Source: Verrucomicrobiota bacterium
GTDB lineage: Bacteria; Verrucomicrobiota; Verrucomicrobiia; Limisphaerales; JADJPG01
Reading direction: 5' to 3'
Assembly: GCA_016713365.1 (NCBI GenBank)
Contig: JADJPG010000021.1
Coordinates: 50,472 to 114,471 of the forward strand
DNA length: 64,000 bases
Below, in pieces: positions 18,362-29,140 of this stretch. Below the pieces are notes generated by a model. The model searched no databases. It had not been told where the DNA came from and was given only the letters and a program-made list of their open reading frames with translations. Made by a program: the position numbers and the translations under genes. The stretch's first letter is position 1. Each line of letters opens with the position of its first letter.

Positions 18362-19654
18362 TCAGCTCTCGGTCAGCTCCGGCACGACGTAGCAGGAAAA
18401 CTCGCTGCGTAGATGCGGCGGAATGCGCGCCTTGAACCGCGCCGTCTCGCCGCTGTAATCGCGCTCCACGACTTGCGCGACTGCATGCAATTTCGCGATG
18501 ATCGAGGAAGCTTCGTGCGGAATGCTCAGGTCGAGGAATTCGCGGACGGGACGAAGCATTGCGCCGAGTTCCACCATCAATTCCGCCACGCCTTCGCCAG
18601 TCTTGGCGGAGATGCCGACCGCGCCGGGGAAACGTTCCAGATACTGATGCAGCAGCTCGCGACTCTCGAAGCGGTCCACCTTGTTGAAAACCATCAGCGT
18701 CGGCTTGCCCGCCGCGCCGATTTCTTCCAACACACCATTCACCGCGAGGATCTGCGCCTCGGCCTGCGGATGACTGAGATCGACGACATGGAGAAGCAGC
18801 TCCGCCTGCACCACTTCTTCGAGCGTCGCCTTGAAGGACTCGACGAGACGATGCGGAAGCTTCCGGATGAAACCCACGGTGTCGGTCAGCAACACGTTCT
18901 GGTTCGTCGGCAATCGCAGGCGACGCGTCGTCGGATCGAGCGTCGCAAACATCATGTCCTCCGCCAGCGTCGCGGCGCCGGTCAATTGATTGAGCAACGT
19001 GGACTTGCCGGCGTTGGTGTAGCCGACAATGGACGCCAGCGGCCAGAGATTGCGCTGCCGTCCCGCGCGTTGGGTAAGGCGATGCTGGCGGACTTCCTCC
19101 AGTTCGCGGCTGATGCGCGCAATGCGGTCCTGAACGCGACGACGATCCGTTTCGAGCTGCGTTTCACCGTCACCGCGCATGCCGATGCCACCCTTCTGGC
19201 GCGACAAGTGGCCCCAGAATCGGGTCAGGCGCGGCAGCAAATGCTGGAGCTGCGCGAGCTCGACCTGAAGCTTGCCCTCCCGCGTGCGGGCGCGTTGGGC
19301 GAAGATGTCGAGAATCAGCGCCGTGCGATCAAGGATCTTGCACTGAAAGACTTCCTCAAGGTTGCGGCTCTGCGCGGGGGAAAGTTCGTCGTCGAAGATG
19401 ACCGTGTCGACGTTCTCGGCGCGGCATTGGGAGGCGAACTCGTTCGCCTTGCCGGTGCCGATGAAGGTGCTGGACACCGGAGTGTCGAGCTTCTGGGTGC
19501 CGTTGCCAATGACCTCGCCGCCCGCCGAGGCGGCAAGCTCTTCCAGCTCGGCGAGGGAATCTTGAAGGTCCCACGTGGAACGGGACTTGAGTTCAAGTCC
19601 AACGAGGAAGACTCGCTCCGGGGCTTTCCGAAATGTTTCGATCAGTGCTTTCAA
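18362..19654 (-). CDS. hflX: GTPase HflX
   Basis: HflX is a ribosome-binding GTPase that splits stalled ribosomes. The protein has 430 residues with the N-terminal GTP-BD domain, a coiled linker (GGIGMRGDGETQLETDRR), and a G domain with G1 GYTNAGKST, G3 DTVGF and G4 NKVD. The only start that fits is TTG at 19654: an in-frame stop lies upstream and no ATG is near. The start is therefore non-ATG by necessity. Confidence 0.93.
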   Translation of the reverse strand: MKALIETFRKAPERVFLVGLELKSRSTWDLQDSLAELEELAASAGGEVIGNGTQKLDTPVSSTFIGTGKANEFASQCRAENVDTVIFDDELSPAQSRNLEEVFQCKILDRTALILDIFAQRARTREGKLQVELAQLQHLLPRLTRFWGHLSRQKGGIGMRGDGETQLETDRRRVQDRIARISRELEEVRQHRLTQRAGRQRNLWPLASIVGYTNAGKSTLLNQLTGAATLAEDMMFATLDPTTRRLRLPTNQNVLLTDTVGFIRKLPHRLVESFKATLEEVVQAELLLHVVDLSHPQAEAQILAVNGVLEEIGAAGKPTLMVFNKVDRFESRELLHQYLERFPGAVGISAKTGEGVAELMVELGAMLRPVREFLDLSIPHEASSIIAKLHAVAQVVERDYSGETARFKARIPPHLRSEFSCYVVPELTES

Positions 19655-19712
19655 CGTCTGTCTAGCGTGAGGGACCGTAGCACAGGTTCATTCGCGGGCG
19701 AGAAATTCATGG

Positions 19713-19752
19713 GAAAAGAAAACGCGAGAGGACACACCGGCATCCTCTCGCG
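19713..19752 (-). terminator. Terminator of the LamG-like secreted protein gene
   Basis: A 10-bp perfect stem (CGCGAGAGGA, 19723-19732, with TCCTCTCGCG, 19743-19752) is followed on the minus strand by TTTTCTTTT. It lies 27 bases past the stop codon at 19779. Confidence 0.8.
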
Positions 19753-19778
19753 CGACAGTTGCCAGAGGTTGGATACGA

Positions 19779-20780
19779 TCAATTCGCGCCGCCGGCTTTG
19801 CGCAGTCGGAAGAAGCGGTAGTTCGATTCCGAGGCGTCAAAGAACAGGCTGTCCGTGGCGAGGTCCGGGAAAATGTTGTCCGTGATGTCCCTCCACGCCG
19901 ACCCGGCACCGAGGCTAGAGGCGCCTTGGAGAGTGAAGCCTTCGCCCTCGTACGTCGGCCAACTTACGAGTCGTTCGCCGAAGTCACCGATCTTGATGAC
20001 TGCGCGTGGGCGCTCGCGATCGGTGGCAGCGAAATTATCGAAAGTGGCGTCGCCCGCACCCAGAACGGACGCCGCAAGCGGGAAAACGACCAGACCGGAC
20101 GTTCCATCCGTGTAATTGCTGTCGGAGACTTTGATCTCTGCGATGGGGTTGTTCAGATCATTCAACTCGTAGACGCGACCCGTCAACTCCGGCCCCTTGC
20201 CGGTGAGGGTCATGCGATATCCACGCCCGGGCGTCAGCGTAATTGGGAGAATGACGTTGTCCGCGATCTTCCGCGTGCCCTCGTTCTGCAACCGGACCAA
20301 ATCGAGGTAGTTCATGCCGCTGACGTAACCGAAGACGTAGCCGCGCGTCGTCTGAGGCCCCGGCGTTCCTGCTCGCCCGATTAACCCCATCGCATTGGTC
20401 ACCGCGGGATCCCAATCGATGAGATCCGTGGCGATATGGAAGTTGCTGTAAACCTCCTCGCGCAGACTGAGCACGCGGCCCTGTCCCAACGCGGGATCAG
20501 GAGTTGGCGCGGCTTGCAGCCGATACTTTCCATCCGCAACCGTGAACGTGTTTTGGGGAACGTCCGCACCCGTCGTAGCGAAGATGTATGTCCGAATCGG
20601 ATCAATGGGACTCCAGCCGGCGTCATCGCCGTCGTTGAAGTCATCAGACTGCGCGCCGACCAAAGTCGGAGTCACTAGGCAAAGGCCGGCGGCCGCCACG
20701 ACAGCGCCTCGCACCGGGAGTGCTCGCGCGAATGAATGGAGGGAGTGCTTGAGAACGGTAGTTTCTGAAGTTGTCTTCAT
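19779..20780 (-). CDS. Secreted protein with LamG/DUF1080-like fold and C-terminal module
   Basis: The protein has 333 residues from the ATG at 20780, which has an AGGA Shine-Dalgarno 8 bases upstream; earlier in-frame starts would bury the signal peptide. After the signal peptide (VVAAAGLCLVTPTLVGA) comes DDFNDGDDAGW, the usual beginning of a concanavalin-like sandwich. The last 65 residues form a separate module (LVSWPTYEGEGFTLQGASSL, ending RFFRLRK) seen also at the ends of other secreted proteins in this window. A carbohydrate-binding or surface role is likely, but there is no catalytic motif. Confidence 0.75.
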   Translation of the reverse strand: MKTTSETTVLKHSLHSFARALPVRGAVVAAAGLCLVTPTLVGAQSDDFNDGDDAGWSPIDPIRTYIFATTGADVPQNTFTVADGKYRLQAAPTPDPALGQGRVLSLREEVYSNFHIATDLIDWDPAVTNAMGLIGRAGTPGPQTTRGYVFGYVSGMNYLDLVRLQNEGTRKIADNVILPITLTPGRGYRMTLTGKGPELTGRVYELNDLNNPIAEIKVSDSNYTDGTSGLVVFPLAASVLGAGDATFDNFAATDRERPRAVIKIGDFGERLVSWPTYEGEGFTLQGASSLGAGSAWRDITDNIFPDLATDSLFFDASESNYRFFRLRKAGGAN

Positions 20781-20951
20781 GATTGTTCCTGCGGATTTGA
20801 ATTCTGGGTCTGTCAGCGGGCTCGGGACCAACGAAGTCGCGCTGGAATCGATTATCGGGATTCGGGTCATCACCTACCGGAAACCCGCATCCAAGTCGAG
20901 TTCGAACATCACAACACTCGCCGTCAGCGATGGTCGAAGATTGACTTCCCG

Positions 20952-23900
20952 ATGCCGTCTGATTTGCTGGCAAAAATGATGAACCGTGCGAGCGGCTCGA
21001 ACCTTCTGGCCTCAATCCTGTTGTTCCTCCCAGGCACGACGCTCGCCGATCTGTCGTGGTCCGCCGGACAGAACGTTCGGATGGCTCCGCTCGCACCAGT
21101 GGCCGGGCCCAAGGTGGGCTTCACTTCCATGCCAGCCACTGGCACCCAGGTCTGGTTCACGAATGAACTTCGTGGTGATGTCTTTCTGATCAACGCCGTG
21201 GCGCACAATGGGGCCGGGTCTGGCCATCGGCGACGTCGATGCCGACGGCTGGCCGGACATTTACTTCTGCAATCTGCAAGGCCCCAATCGCCTCTATCGC
21301 AACCTCGGCGGCTGGCGCTTTCAGGAAATGAATCTCGGTGACGCCGCCTGTGGCGAACAGCTCTCCACCGGCGCGACGTTGGCGGATGTGGATGGCGACA
21401 ATGATCTCGATCTGCTCGTGAACGGCATCGCCACCGGCACCCGGCTCTTCCTCAACGACGGCAAGGCGCAGTGGACGGAAGTGAAGGACTCCGGCCTGTC
21501 GCGCACCGCCTCCGCCACATCGATGGCGCTGGCGGACATCGATGGCGACGGCGACCTCGACCTTTACTGCACGCATTTCATCGACGCGATGATGCTGGCC
21601 GATCCGACCACGCGCTTCGCCGTGGCGCGTCGCGGCGATCAATGGGAAGTCACGAAAGTGAACGGCGAATCCGCGCGTTCGCCGAAATGGAAAGGTCGTT
21701 TCGAAGCGTTGCCAGACGGCAAAGTGCGCGAGTTGCCGGAAGTCCACGGACTCTATCGCAACGAGGGCAACGGCCGCTTCAAGGCGATCGAGAACGAACC
21801 GGGCATCTTCTCGAATGAACAGGGCGCGCCCATTCCGCCCTACCGCGACTGGGGGCTGGCCGTGATGTTCCGCGACATCAACCGCGACGGATTCCCGGAC
21901 ATTTACGTCTGCAACGACAACACTTCGCCGGATCGCATCTGGATCAACTCTGGCAAAGGCACTTTCCGCGCGATCGACACCTACAAGTTCCGCCACACGA
22001 GCCGTTCAGCGATGGGCGTCGACTTCGGCGACATCAATCGCGACGGCTATGACGACATTATCGTGGTGGACATGCTCGCTCGCGAACACGCCCGGCGCGT
22101 GACGCAGCTCGTGCGGGATCGTCCCAGTCAGGCCGACTCGGAACGCATCGACGAGCGTCCGCAGTACAATCGCAACACACTCTTCTTCGGCCGGGCGGAT
22201 GGTTCGTTCGTGGAAGCCGCGTTCATGGCCGGCGTCGCCGCCACGGACTGGACGTGGACCACCATCTTCCTCGATGTCGATCTCGATGGCTTCGAAGATT
22301 TGCTCGTCACGAACGGCTTCGAGTTCGACGTGATGGATCAGGACAGCAGCGACATGATCAAGGACGGTCGCCGTCGCTTCACCGAGGCCCAGATGAAACG
22401 CAAGATGCAGTTTCATCCACGGTGGAAGACGCAGAACATAGCGTTCAGCAACCAGGGCAACGGCCTGTTCGCACCCGCGAGCGATCGCTGGGGATTCAAT
22501 CACGCCGGCGTTTCGTTCGGCATGGCGCAGGGCGATCTCGATAACGACGGCGATCTGGATCTCGTCGTGAACAACCTGAACGAGACCGCGAGCCTGTATC
22601 GCAACGACGCCACCGCCGGCCGCGTCGCCGTGCGCCTGAAAGGGCTGGCGCCCAACACGCAGGGCGTCGGCGCGCGCATTCAGCTCGCCAGCAGCGCGTT
22701 CACTCAAGCCCAGGAGATGATCAGCGGCGGGCGTTACTTGTCTGGCGATCAAGAGATGCGCGTCTTCGCGGCCGAACCGAACAGCAACGCCCAGATGCGG
22801 CTCGAAGTCCGCTGGCGCAATGGCACCGAGAGCGTCATCCACGACGTCCGGCCGAATTACATTTACGAGATCGCGGAGCCAGCCGGCGCCGCGAAGAATC
22901 CTGAACGAACGCGCCGTTGCCGGAACCGATCTTTCACAGACGTCAGCGCCCTGCTCAATCACACGCACGAGGAAGCCGCGTTCGACGACTGGTCGCGCGA
23001 GCCGATGTTACCGCGACGCTTGAGCCGCCTCGGACCCGGTGTGAGCTGGAGCGATCTCGATGGCGATGGCTGGGAAGATCTGGCGATCGCTTCCGGACGC
23101 GGTGGGCGGCTGGCGATCTATCGCAATGAACAGGGCAAAAGCTTTCGCCGGCTCGACGGAGTTCCGCTCGCCTTGGAAGACCAGGGCGCCGTGCTCGGCT
23201 GGGCGGACGGTCAGGGCCAACGGCGATTGCTGGTCGCCACTTCCAATAATGAAATGACGCCCGAGGGCCCGTCGGAACTTTCCGTTTATTCCTCCGGCGA
23301 CCTTGCGAATCCTGAACGTCTCGCGGCGGGCCCCGCCAGTCCCGGACCACTCGCCACGGCGGACATCGATGGCGATGGCGATCTGGATCTGTTCGCCGGG
23401 GGCGTTTCCGTCCAGGGCATTTCCCGGAACCCGCTTCGTCCGCCATTTGGCTGAATGAGAAAGGCAAGCTGACGCTGAACGTTCCGTGGAGCGAACCGTT
23501 CAAGGCACTGGGCCTCGCCACCGCGGCAACGTTTGGTGACTTGGATGGGGACGGTTTCGCCGAACTGATCGTCGCGACGGAATGGGGACCGATTCGGGTC
23601 TTCAAGAAACAAGAAGGGCGCTTCGTCGACTTCACGAAGCAGTGGGGACTCGCGGAACTCACAGGCTGGTGGACGAGCGTCGCCGCCGGTGATTTCGATG
23701 GCGACGGTCGACTCGACCTCGCCTGCGGCAACTGGGGACGCAATAGCACCTACGAGTTATATCCGGCGACAGGGTTCCGCCTGTTTTACGGTGACTGGAG
23801 TGGGGCCGGCGGTGTGCAGATGATCGAAGCGTGGCGTTCGGGCACGAACTGGATTCCCGTTCACGACCGTACCTGGCTGGCGCGCGGGCTGCCGTCGCTC

Positions 23901-24627
23901 GCCGTTCAATTTCCCACCCACGAAGCCTTCGGTCGAGCCACGGTGCGCGATATTCTCGGCGCGGCTTACGACAAGGCTTCGTATGTCGAGGCCGCACAGC
24001 TCAGCTCCATCGTCTTGATGAACCGCGGTTCGCGGTTCGAGGCGATTCCTGCCCTCCAAGCGCAACTCGCGCCCGCCTTTTCGGTCAACTCGCCGAGCGA
24101 CGGCGCAGGATCTTTTCATCAGCCAAAACTTTTTCGGCACGGCGTCAGACATTTCCCGCGACGATGCCGGACGTGGCCTGTGGCTTCGCGGCAAGGGCGA
24201 TGGATCGTTTGCGGCGATCGATTCAAGCGTGAGCGGAATCTCTGTCTTTGGTGAGCAACGCGGCGCGGCGCTCGTGGACTTCGATCACGACGGGCGCGTG
24301 GACGTGGCGGTGTCGCAGAACAGCGCGGCGACGAAGCTCTACGCCAATCGCAGCGCGAAACGCGGACTGCGCGTCGAGCTCAAGGGAGCCACTTCGAATC
24401 CGGATGCCATCGGCGCGCAAGTTCGCGTGGTCTATCCGGGCGATCGCAAGGGTCCGGTCCGCACGATTCAAGCGGGCTCAGGCTACTGGTCACAGGACGC
24501 GGCGGCGCCGGTGCTGGGTCTGCGGGAACGTCCGCAGGCGCTGTGGATTCGCTGGCCCGGCGGGAAGGAACAGACCGTCCCGGTCAAAGACGGCGAATGG
24601 AACATTCGGATCACTTTCGAAAAATGA
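20952..24627 (+). CDS. Large FG-GAP/VCBS protein with ASPIC/UnbV end, three frameshifts
   Basis: Joined frames give about 1,225 residues: a signal peptide (NLLASILLFLPGTTLADLSW), then many FG-GAP repeats with calcium-loop motifs (DVDADGWPDIY, DIDGDGDLDL, DLDGDGF), two ASPIC/UnbV-like segments (about 22620-22870 and 24360-24620), and a second propeller. Three breaks split it: an extra G in the GGG at 21216-21218, a missing base near 23416-23424, and an indel near 24085-24112. In each case another frame continues the family sequence at once, for example AIWLNEKGKL after the second. It is probably an extracellular or periplasmic propeller. Its stop overlaps the next ATG by 4 bases (ATGA), so it leads an operon with the FGE-like lipoprotein and a CRTAC1 protein. 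Confidence 0.8.
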
Positions 24628-25477
24628 AATCAGTCAAACTCAGTCACCTTACGTCGAGAATTCCCGGCACTCTCGTCCTCCTCACTTTCCTCGCGCTGTC
24701 ATCGGGCTGCGAACGGAAAAGCGGCGACGCCACCACTTCGACTCCAGCGAAGAAGGTTGAGCTCGTCCCCCTCACCAACATGGTGGCGATCAAGGCCGGC
24801 ACGTTCCTGCGGGGAAGTTTCCCGTGACCATCACGCTCGATTTCTGGATCGGGAAATATGAGGTGACGCAGAACGAATACGCCACCATCACGGGCCGGAA
24901 TCCGAGCCACTACGTCGGCGATTCGAATCGGCCGGTTGAGAAAGTCTCCTTCTTCGACGCGAGTAACTACTGCGCGAAGGTGACCCAGCTCGAACGCGCC
25001 GCCGGTCGTTTGCCCAGCGATCTTGAATACCGTCTGCCGACCGAGGCCGAGTGGGAATACGCCTGCCGCGCCGGCGCGACGAATCTCTTCAACTTCGGCG
25101 ACGACAAGGAAATGGCCGACCAATACGCGTGGACGGCGGAGAATTGCGAAGCCACCACGCATCCGGTCGGCCAGAAAAAGCCGAACGCCTGGGGGCTCTA
25201 CGACACGCATGGCAACGTGTGGGAGTGGTGTCTCGACTGGTTTGAACCGTATCCGGCGAAGGCCGTCACCGATCCCGCGGGACCGGCGACCAGCAAATAC
25301 AAGGTCTTCAAAGGCGGCGGCTGGAATCAGGACGTCGATTACGCCCGCGCCTCGAGCCGCTTCATGATGTCACCGTCGAACGGCATTCACTTCGTCGGCT
25401 TTCGTCTTTTGCTCGGCCCACCCGCGCCCCAACCAACTCCCGCAACCCCGCCCGCTCCCACAGCACCCACTCCGTAG
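24624..25477 (+). CDS. FGE/SUMF1-domain lipoprotein, frameshifted
   Basis: An N-terminal lipoprotein signal (LLTFLALSSGC) is followed by a formylglycine-generating-enzyme (SUMF1) domain: VAIKAGTFLRG at its start, then WIGKYEVTQNEYA, RLPTEAEWEYACRAG, and NVWEWCLDWF. One base is missing around 24810-24817 (RG then KFPVTITL), which splits the gene into a 67-residue piece stopping at 24827 and a piece that appears to start at 24824. The C terminus is a Pro/Ala/Thr-rich tail. Many members of this fold are non-catalytic; no sulfatase gene is adjacent. Position between two FG-GAP proteins suggests a common surface process. Confidence 0.8.
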
Positions 25478-25489
25478 CCACCACCACCC

Positions 25490-27448
25490 ATGAAACCCGC
25501 GACCTCGCTCCTGACGTATCCGCTCGCCGCTGCCACGCTGCTGGCGCTCCCGCTCCAATTCCTCTCCGGCGCCGAGGTCACAAAACGAGTCATCAATCCC
25601 TTCGGCCAGACGGAGAGCACGTTGCGGGCGCTCGAGGCAAACAAGCAAAAGCAGATCGCGGCCGCGAAATCATGGAAGGTCGTTCACGACTTTCGATTCA
25701 CCGACCGCCGGGCGGAGAGCGGCATTCAGTTCGAGCAATGGCCCGTGGATGACGGCGCGAAGGACTACAAGGCCGTTCACTATGATCACGGCACCGCGCT
25801 CGCCGCGGCGGATGTCGATGGCGACGACCGCACCGATCTCTATTTCGTGAACCAGATCGGCGGCAACGAGCTCTGGCGAAATCTCGGCGGCGGAAAATTT
25901 GAGAACATCACCCGCACCACCGGCGTCGCGCTCGCGGACAAGGTCGGCGTCGCAGCTTCGTTTGCGGACATCGACAATGACGGCTTGCCGGATTTGTTCG
26001 TGACCACCGTCCGCATGGGCAATGTCCTGTTCAAGAATCTCGGTGGCGGAAAGTTCCGGGACATCACCGCCGACTCCGGCCTCACCGTGAAACGCCCGGC
26101 CCATTCCTCGGGCGCGACGTTCTTTGATTTCAACCGCGACGGCCTGCTCGATCTGTTCGTCGCGAATGTCGGCGTCTACACGCGCAACGAAAAGGGCCGC
26201 GGCGGGTTTTACCTCGGCCGATCGGACGCCTTTCAAGGCTGGCAGTTCGCGGCGCGCAGCGAGCAGAGCGTGCTCTACCAAAATCTCGGCGGCGGCAAGT
26301 TCGAGGACGTCTCCAAGAAGATGAGCCTGGAACATCGCGGCTGGAGCGGCGACGCGACGTTCTGCGATTTGAATCAGGACGGCTTTCCCGATCTCTACGT
26401 GCCGAGCATGTCCGGCGAAGACAAGTTCTACGAAAACGATCGCGGCCAGCGTTTCGTGGACAAGACCGCCGCGTATTTTCCGAAGACACCGTGGGGCGCA
26501 ATGGGCGTGAAGTTTTTTGACTACAACCTCGATGGCCTCATGGATCTCTACGTCACCGACATGCACTCGGACATGACGACCGCACAAATCAAAGCGGGCG
26601 ACCAGGATTTCAGCCCGGCCTTCGAGAAACAGAAGAGCGACGCGTGGTGTTCCGTGGAATGGTCACCCCTCGCAAAGCAAACCGCGGCCAACTGCATTCT
26701 CGGAAATGCGTTCTACCAAAACCTCGGCGGCGGCCGCTTCGTGGAAGTCTCCGGCAAGCTCGGCGCGGAAACCTACTGGCCGTGGGGCGTCACCGTTGCG
26801 GACCTCAACGCGGACGGCTACGAGGACATGTTCGTCACCGCCGGCATGGGCTATCCGCTGCGTTACGCGATCAATTCCGTGCTGTTGAACGACGGCGGAC
26901 AACGCTTCGTGGACAGCGAATTCGTGCTCGGCGTCGAGCCGCGCGCGGGCAATCGGATCGAGAAGGAATTCTTCACGCTCGATTGCGATGGCGCGGACAA
27001 GAAGCACCCGCTCTGTCGCGGCACGAACGGCACGCTCAGCGTCCTCGGCACGTTAAGCTCACGATCCTCCATCGCGCTGGATCTCGATGACGATGGCGAC
27101 CTCGATCTCGTCACCAACGAATGGAGCGACAAGCCGCAGGTTCTCATCAGCAATCTCTCCGAGAAACGCAAACCGCAGTTCCTGAAGATCCGGCTGGTCG
27201 GCAGCAAATCAAACCGCGACGGCCTGGGCGCCACCGTGAAAGTTCACTGCGGAGCCAAGACGTTCCACCGCTTCCACGACGGCAAGTCCGGCTACCTCGC
27301 GCAAAGCGCCGCTCCGCTCTACATCGGCCTGGGCAACGCCGCGCAGATTGATCGCATCGAAGTCCTCTGGCCCTCCGGCAAGCAACAGGTGCTGAAGGAC
27401 AAGCTCACGATCAACTCCCAGCTGACGATCACGGAAGAAGCTCCGTAG
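25490..27448 (+). CDS. CRTAC1/ASPIC-UnbV family FG-GAP secreted protein
   Basis: The protein has 652 residues with a signal peptide (PLAAATLLALPLQFLSGA). FG-GAP repeats recur as LYQNLGGGKFEDVS-type units with calcium loops (DVDGDDRTDLYF, DIDNDGLPDLF, DLDDDGDLDL). The ASPIC/UnbV domain fills the last 90 residues (GLGATVKVHCGAKTFHRF to WPSGKQQVL). The reading frame is intact. It begins 12 bases after the FGE-like gene, completing a three-gene operon. Family function is unknown beyond a calcium-bound extracellular propeller. Confidence 0.88.
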   Translation: MKPATSLLTYPLAAATLLALPLQFLSGAEVTKRVINPFGQTESTLRALEANKQKQIAAAKSWKVVHDFRFTDRRAESGIQFEQWPVDDGAKDYKAVHYDHGTALAAADVDGDDRTDLYFVNQIGGNELWRNLGGGKFENITRTTGVALADKVGVAASFADIDNDGLPDLFVTTVRMGNVLFKNLGGGKFRDITADSGLTVKRPAHSSGATFFDFNRDGLLDLFVANVGVYTRNEKGRGGFYLGRSDAFQGWQFAARSEQSVLYQNLGGGKFEDVSKKMSLEHRGWSGDATFCDLNQDGFPDLYVPSMSGEDKFYENDRGQRFVDKTAAYFPKTPWGAMGVKFFDYNLDGLMDLYVTDMHSDMTTAQIKAGDQDFSPAFEKQKSDAWCSVEWSPLAKQTAANCILGNAFYQNLGGGRFVEVSGKLGAETYWPWGVTVADLNADGYEDMFVTAGMGYPLRYAINSVLLNDGGQRFVDSEFVLGVEPRAGNRIEKEFFTLDCDGADKKHPLCRGTNGTLSVLGTLSSRSSIALDLDDDGDLDLVTNEWSDKPQVLISNLSEKRKPQFLKIRLVGSKSNRDGLGATVKVHCGAKTFHRFHDGKSGYLAQSAAPLYIGLGNAAQIDRIEVLWPSGKQQVLKDKLTINSQLTITEEAP

Positions 27449-27459
27449 CTGGGTGTAGC

Positions 27460-28945
27460 TCAAGCCGGTGGCTGAGCAGGAAGGGTTGCTGCAACCTGGC
27501 CCAAATCCACGGTTTCAATTCCAAGTTCGGGCACTGTTGACGCCAGGCTTCCATGGAGAGTTTGCCGTCCGCGAGATTCTTCATGATGCCGAACGGCTCA
27601 ATCGAAACACCACCGAGAGCCACGGAAGCGGCCTTCCCCAATGCGGTATCTGTTTTTCCACCACGGCTCACGAGTAGACAGCTGAGTGCACAGCCCACCA
27701 CTGCGCCAGCAAGTTCCGCAGCGCTATCGTCATCCGGCGTCTGGCCGTCGGTGGTGCGCAATCGGCGACCGAAGGCCTTGATGTTCGCAGCGTGTTGCGG
27801 GAGCTCCGACGGGGCGAGCCCGGGTGCGGAGTCCAGGACTCGCCTTCGCCTTCTAGCGCGCTCCCATAGAGGAGGCGCGAGTTCGAGACCTCATCCCAGT
27901 TGATCGGCTTTAGCTTTCCCGCATGGTCGGGATTGATCAACGAAGAGAGCAACGATTCTCCAACGACGTCAGGTCGCCAAGGAGAGTGGACGAAGGTGGG
28001 TCATTCGGGCCGGCATCTCCGGCGGAGAGATTCAGGCGTGCGTTCCTTGAGCGGCGGATGGTGTCATGACGGATCCGCTGTCCCTTCCTCCAATTGATCC
28101 AGCTGGCGATGGATAGCGTCAGCCACCGGCGCAGCGTTCACGAATCGTTCGAAGCCTTCGGTAAGCGGCGGGCGAAATCCCGCGTTCAGAACCGGCGCAC
28201 ATTCATTGAACCAGTAGGCATTGAATGCCGGTGCCACGGCATGAACGGTACGCAGGCCGCCAATCAGCGGCTTCGAACCCACCGCACGCGCCGCCAGTTC
28301 ATCCGCCACGAATTCCTGACGTCGCGAAACGGCGTGCGTGATTCGCAGAAACATTTTGCCGTACCAGAGAAACGGAAACTGCAGCCATGAACCGTCCCCA
28401 AGCGTTTGCAGCGTGCGACCAATGGCTCCGCGTGTTTTGTAGATCCAAGGGCCAAGCTTCGTGTCGCCACCGTGGTAGTGGCCGAATTCATGGGCCAGCA
28501 CGGCACGAAATTGGGAAGAAGTCAGCAGGCGCATCAGCGGCAATCCCAACCCCATCACGCGGCGGCTGCCGAAGCCCATGACTCCGCCGCGCTGCGCGAC
28601 CCATGCATTGACGTCCGGCACCAGGTAGACCTCTGCAGGCATTTCCTGATTTACGGATTTCGCGACGCCCTCGATCTCCGCGAAAAGCTGCGGATGCTGG
28701 TCGCGCGTCAATTGCGGTCCAGGCGAATCAAACTTGTCGATGCGCGGAATCACCGACCAAAGAATAGCCAGCGCACCAAAGACGCAGACCAAGGCGATTT
28801 TCAGATGGATTCGATGGGCATAAGCCATCTCAGCGTAGGGAATGTAAAGGAGTGCGCAGGCAATCGCCACGGCCAGGATGTAGAAGCCGATCATGAGCAC
28901 CACAGCAAGCAGCGCACGACCGGCGAGTGACGAGGTTGAGTTCAT
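27460..28945 (-). pseudogene. M48 family membrane metallopeptidase, broken by at least five indels
   Basis: From the ATG at 28945, preceded by AAGGAA, the first 293 residues form an intact M48 domain with two membrane helices, the zinc motif VLAHEFGHYHGGD and the third ligand region QEFVADELA. A stop then falls at 28064. Further pieces of the same protein lie downstream in shifting frames: HPPLKER near 28045, then ARLNLSAG through TSLENR, then LINPDHAGKLKPINWDEV (about 27940-27890), then AAELAGAVVGCALSCLLVSR to MEAWRQQC. The last frame probably ends at 27460. The joined protein would be about 495 residues. Either the sequence is error-rich here or the gene is decaying. It ends 11 bases from the convergent CRTAC1 gene. 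Confidence 0.7.
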
Positions 28946-29140
28946 CAATGTTTCCTTGGATTTATTATTTCAGAGAATCACCATCTCCGTTTCGGAGGGG
29001 CCACGAAAGTTCGGATCTTTGGTGTTGGAGCAAGCCATGGCGTTCTCAAGAAATAATAGAAAAACGGCACGTTGAGAGGCAAACGGAAAAACTCACGGAC
29101 AAAACAACCGTTCTCAGAGGGGAGCAAATCCCGCTCCTTG

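Noticed and set aside
18413..19885. 490-codon plus-strand frame opposite hflX
   Set aside because: HflX G motifs on the minus strand are decisive.
24624..24827. A separate 67-residue lipoprotein gene
   Set aside because: Its last residues (MVAIKAGTFLRG) are the normal start of the FGE domain that continues in the next frame, so it is half of a broken gene.
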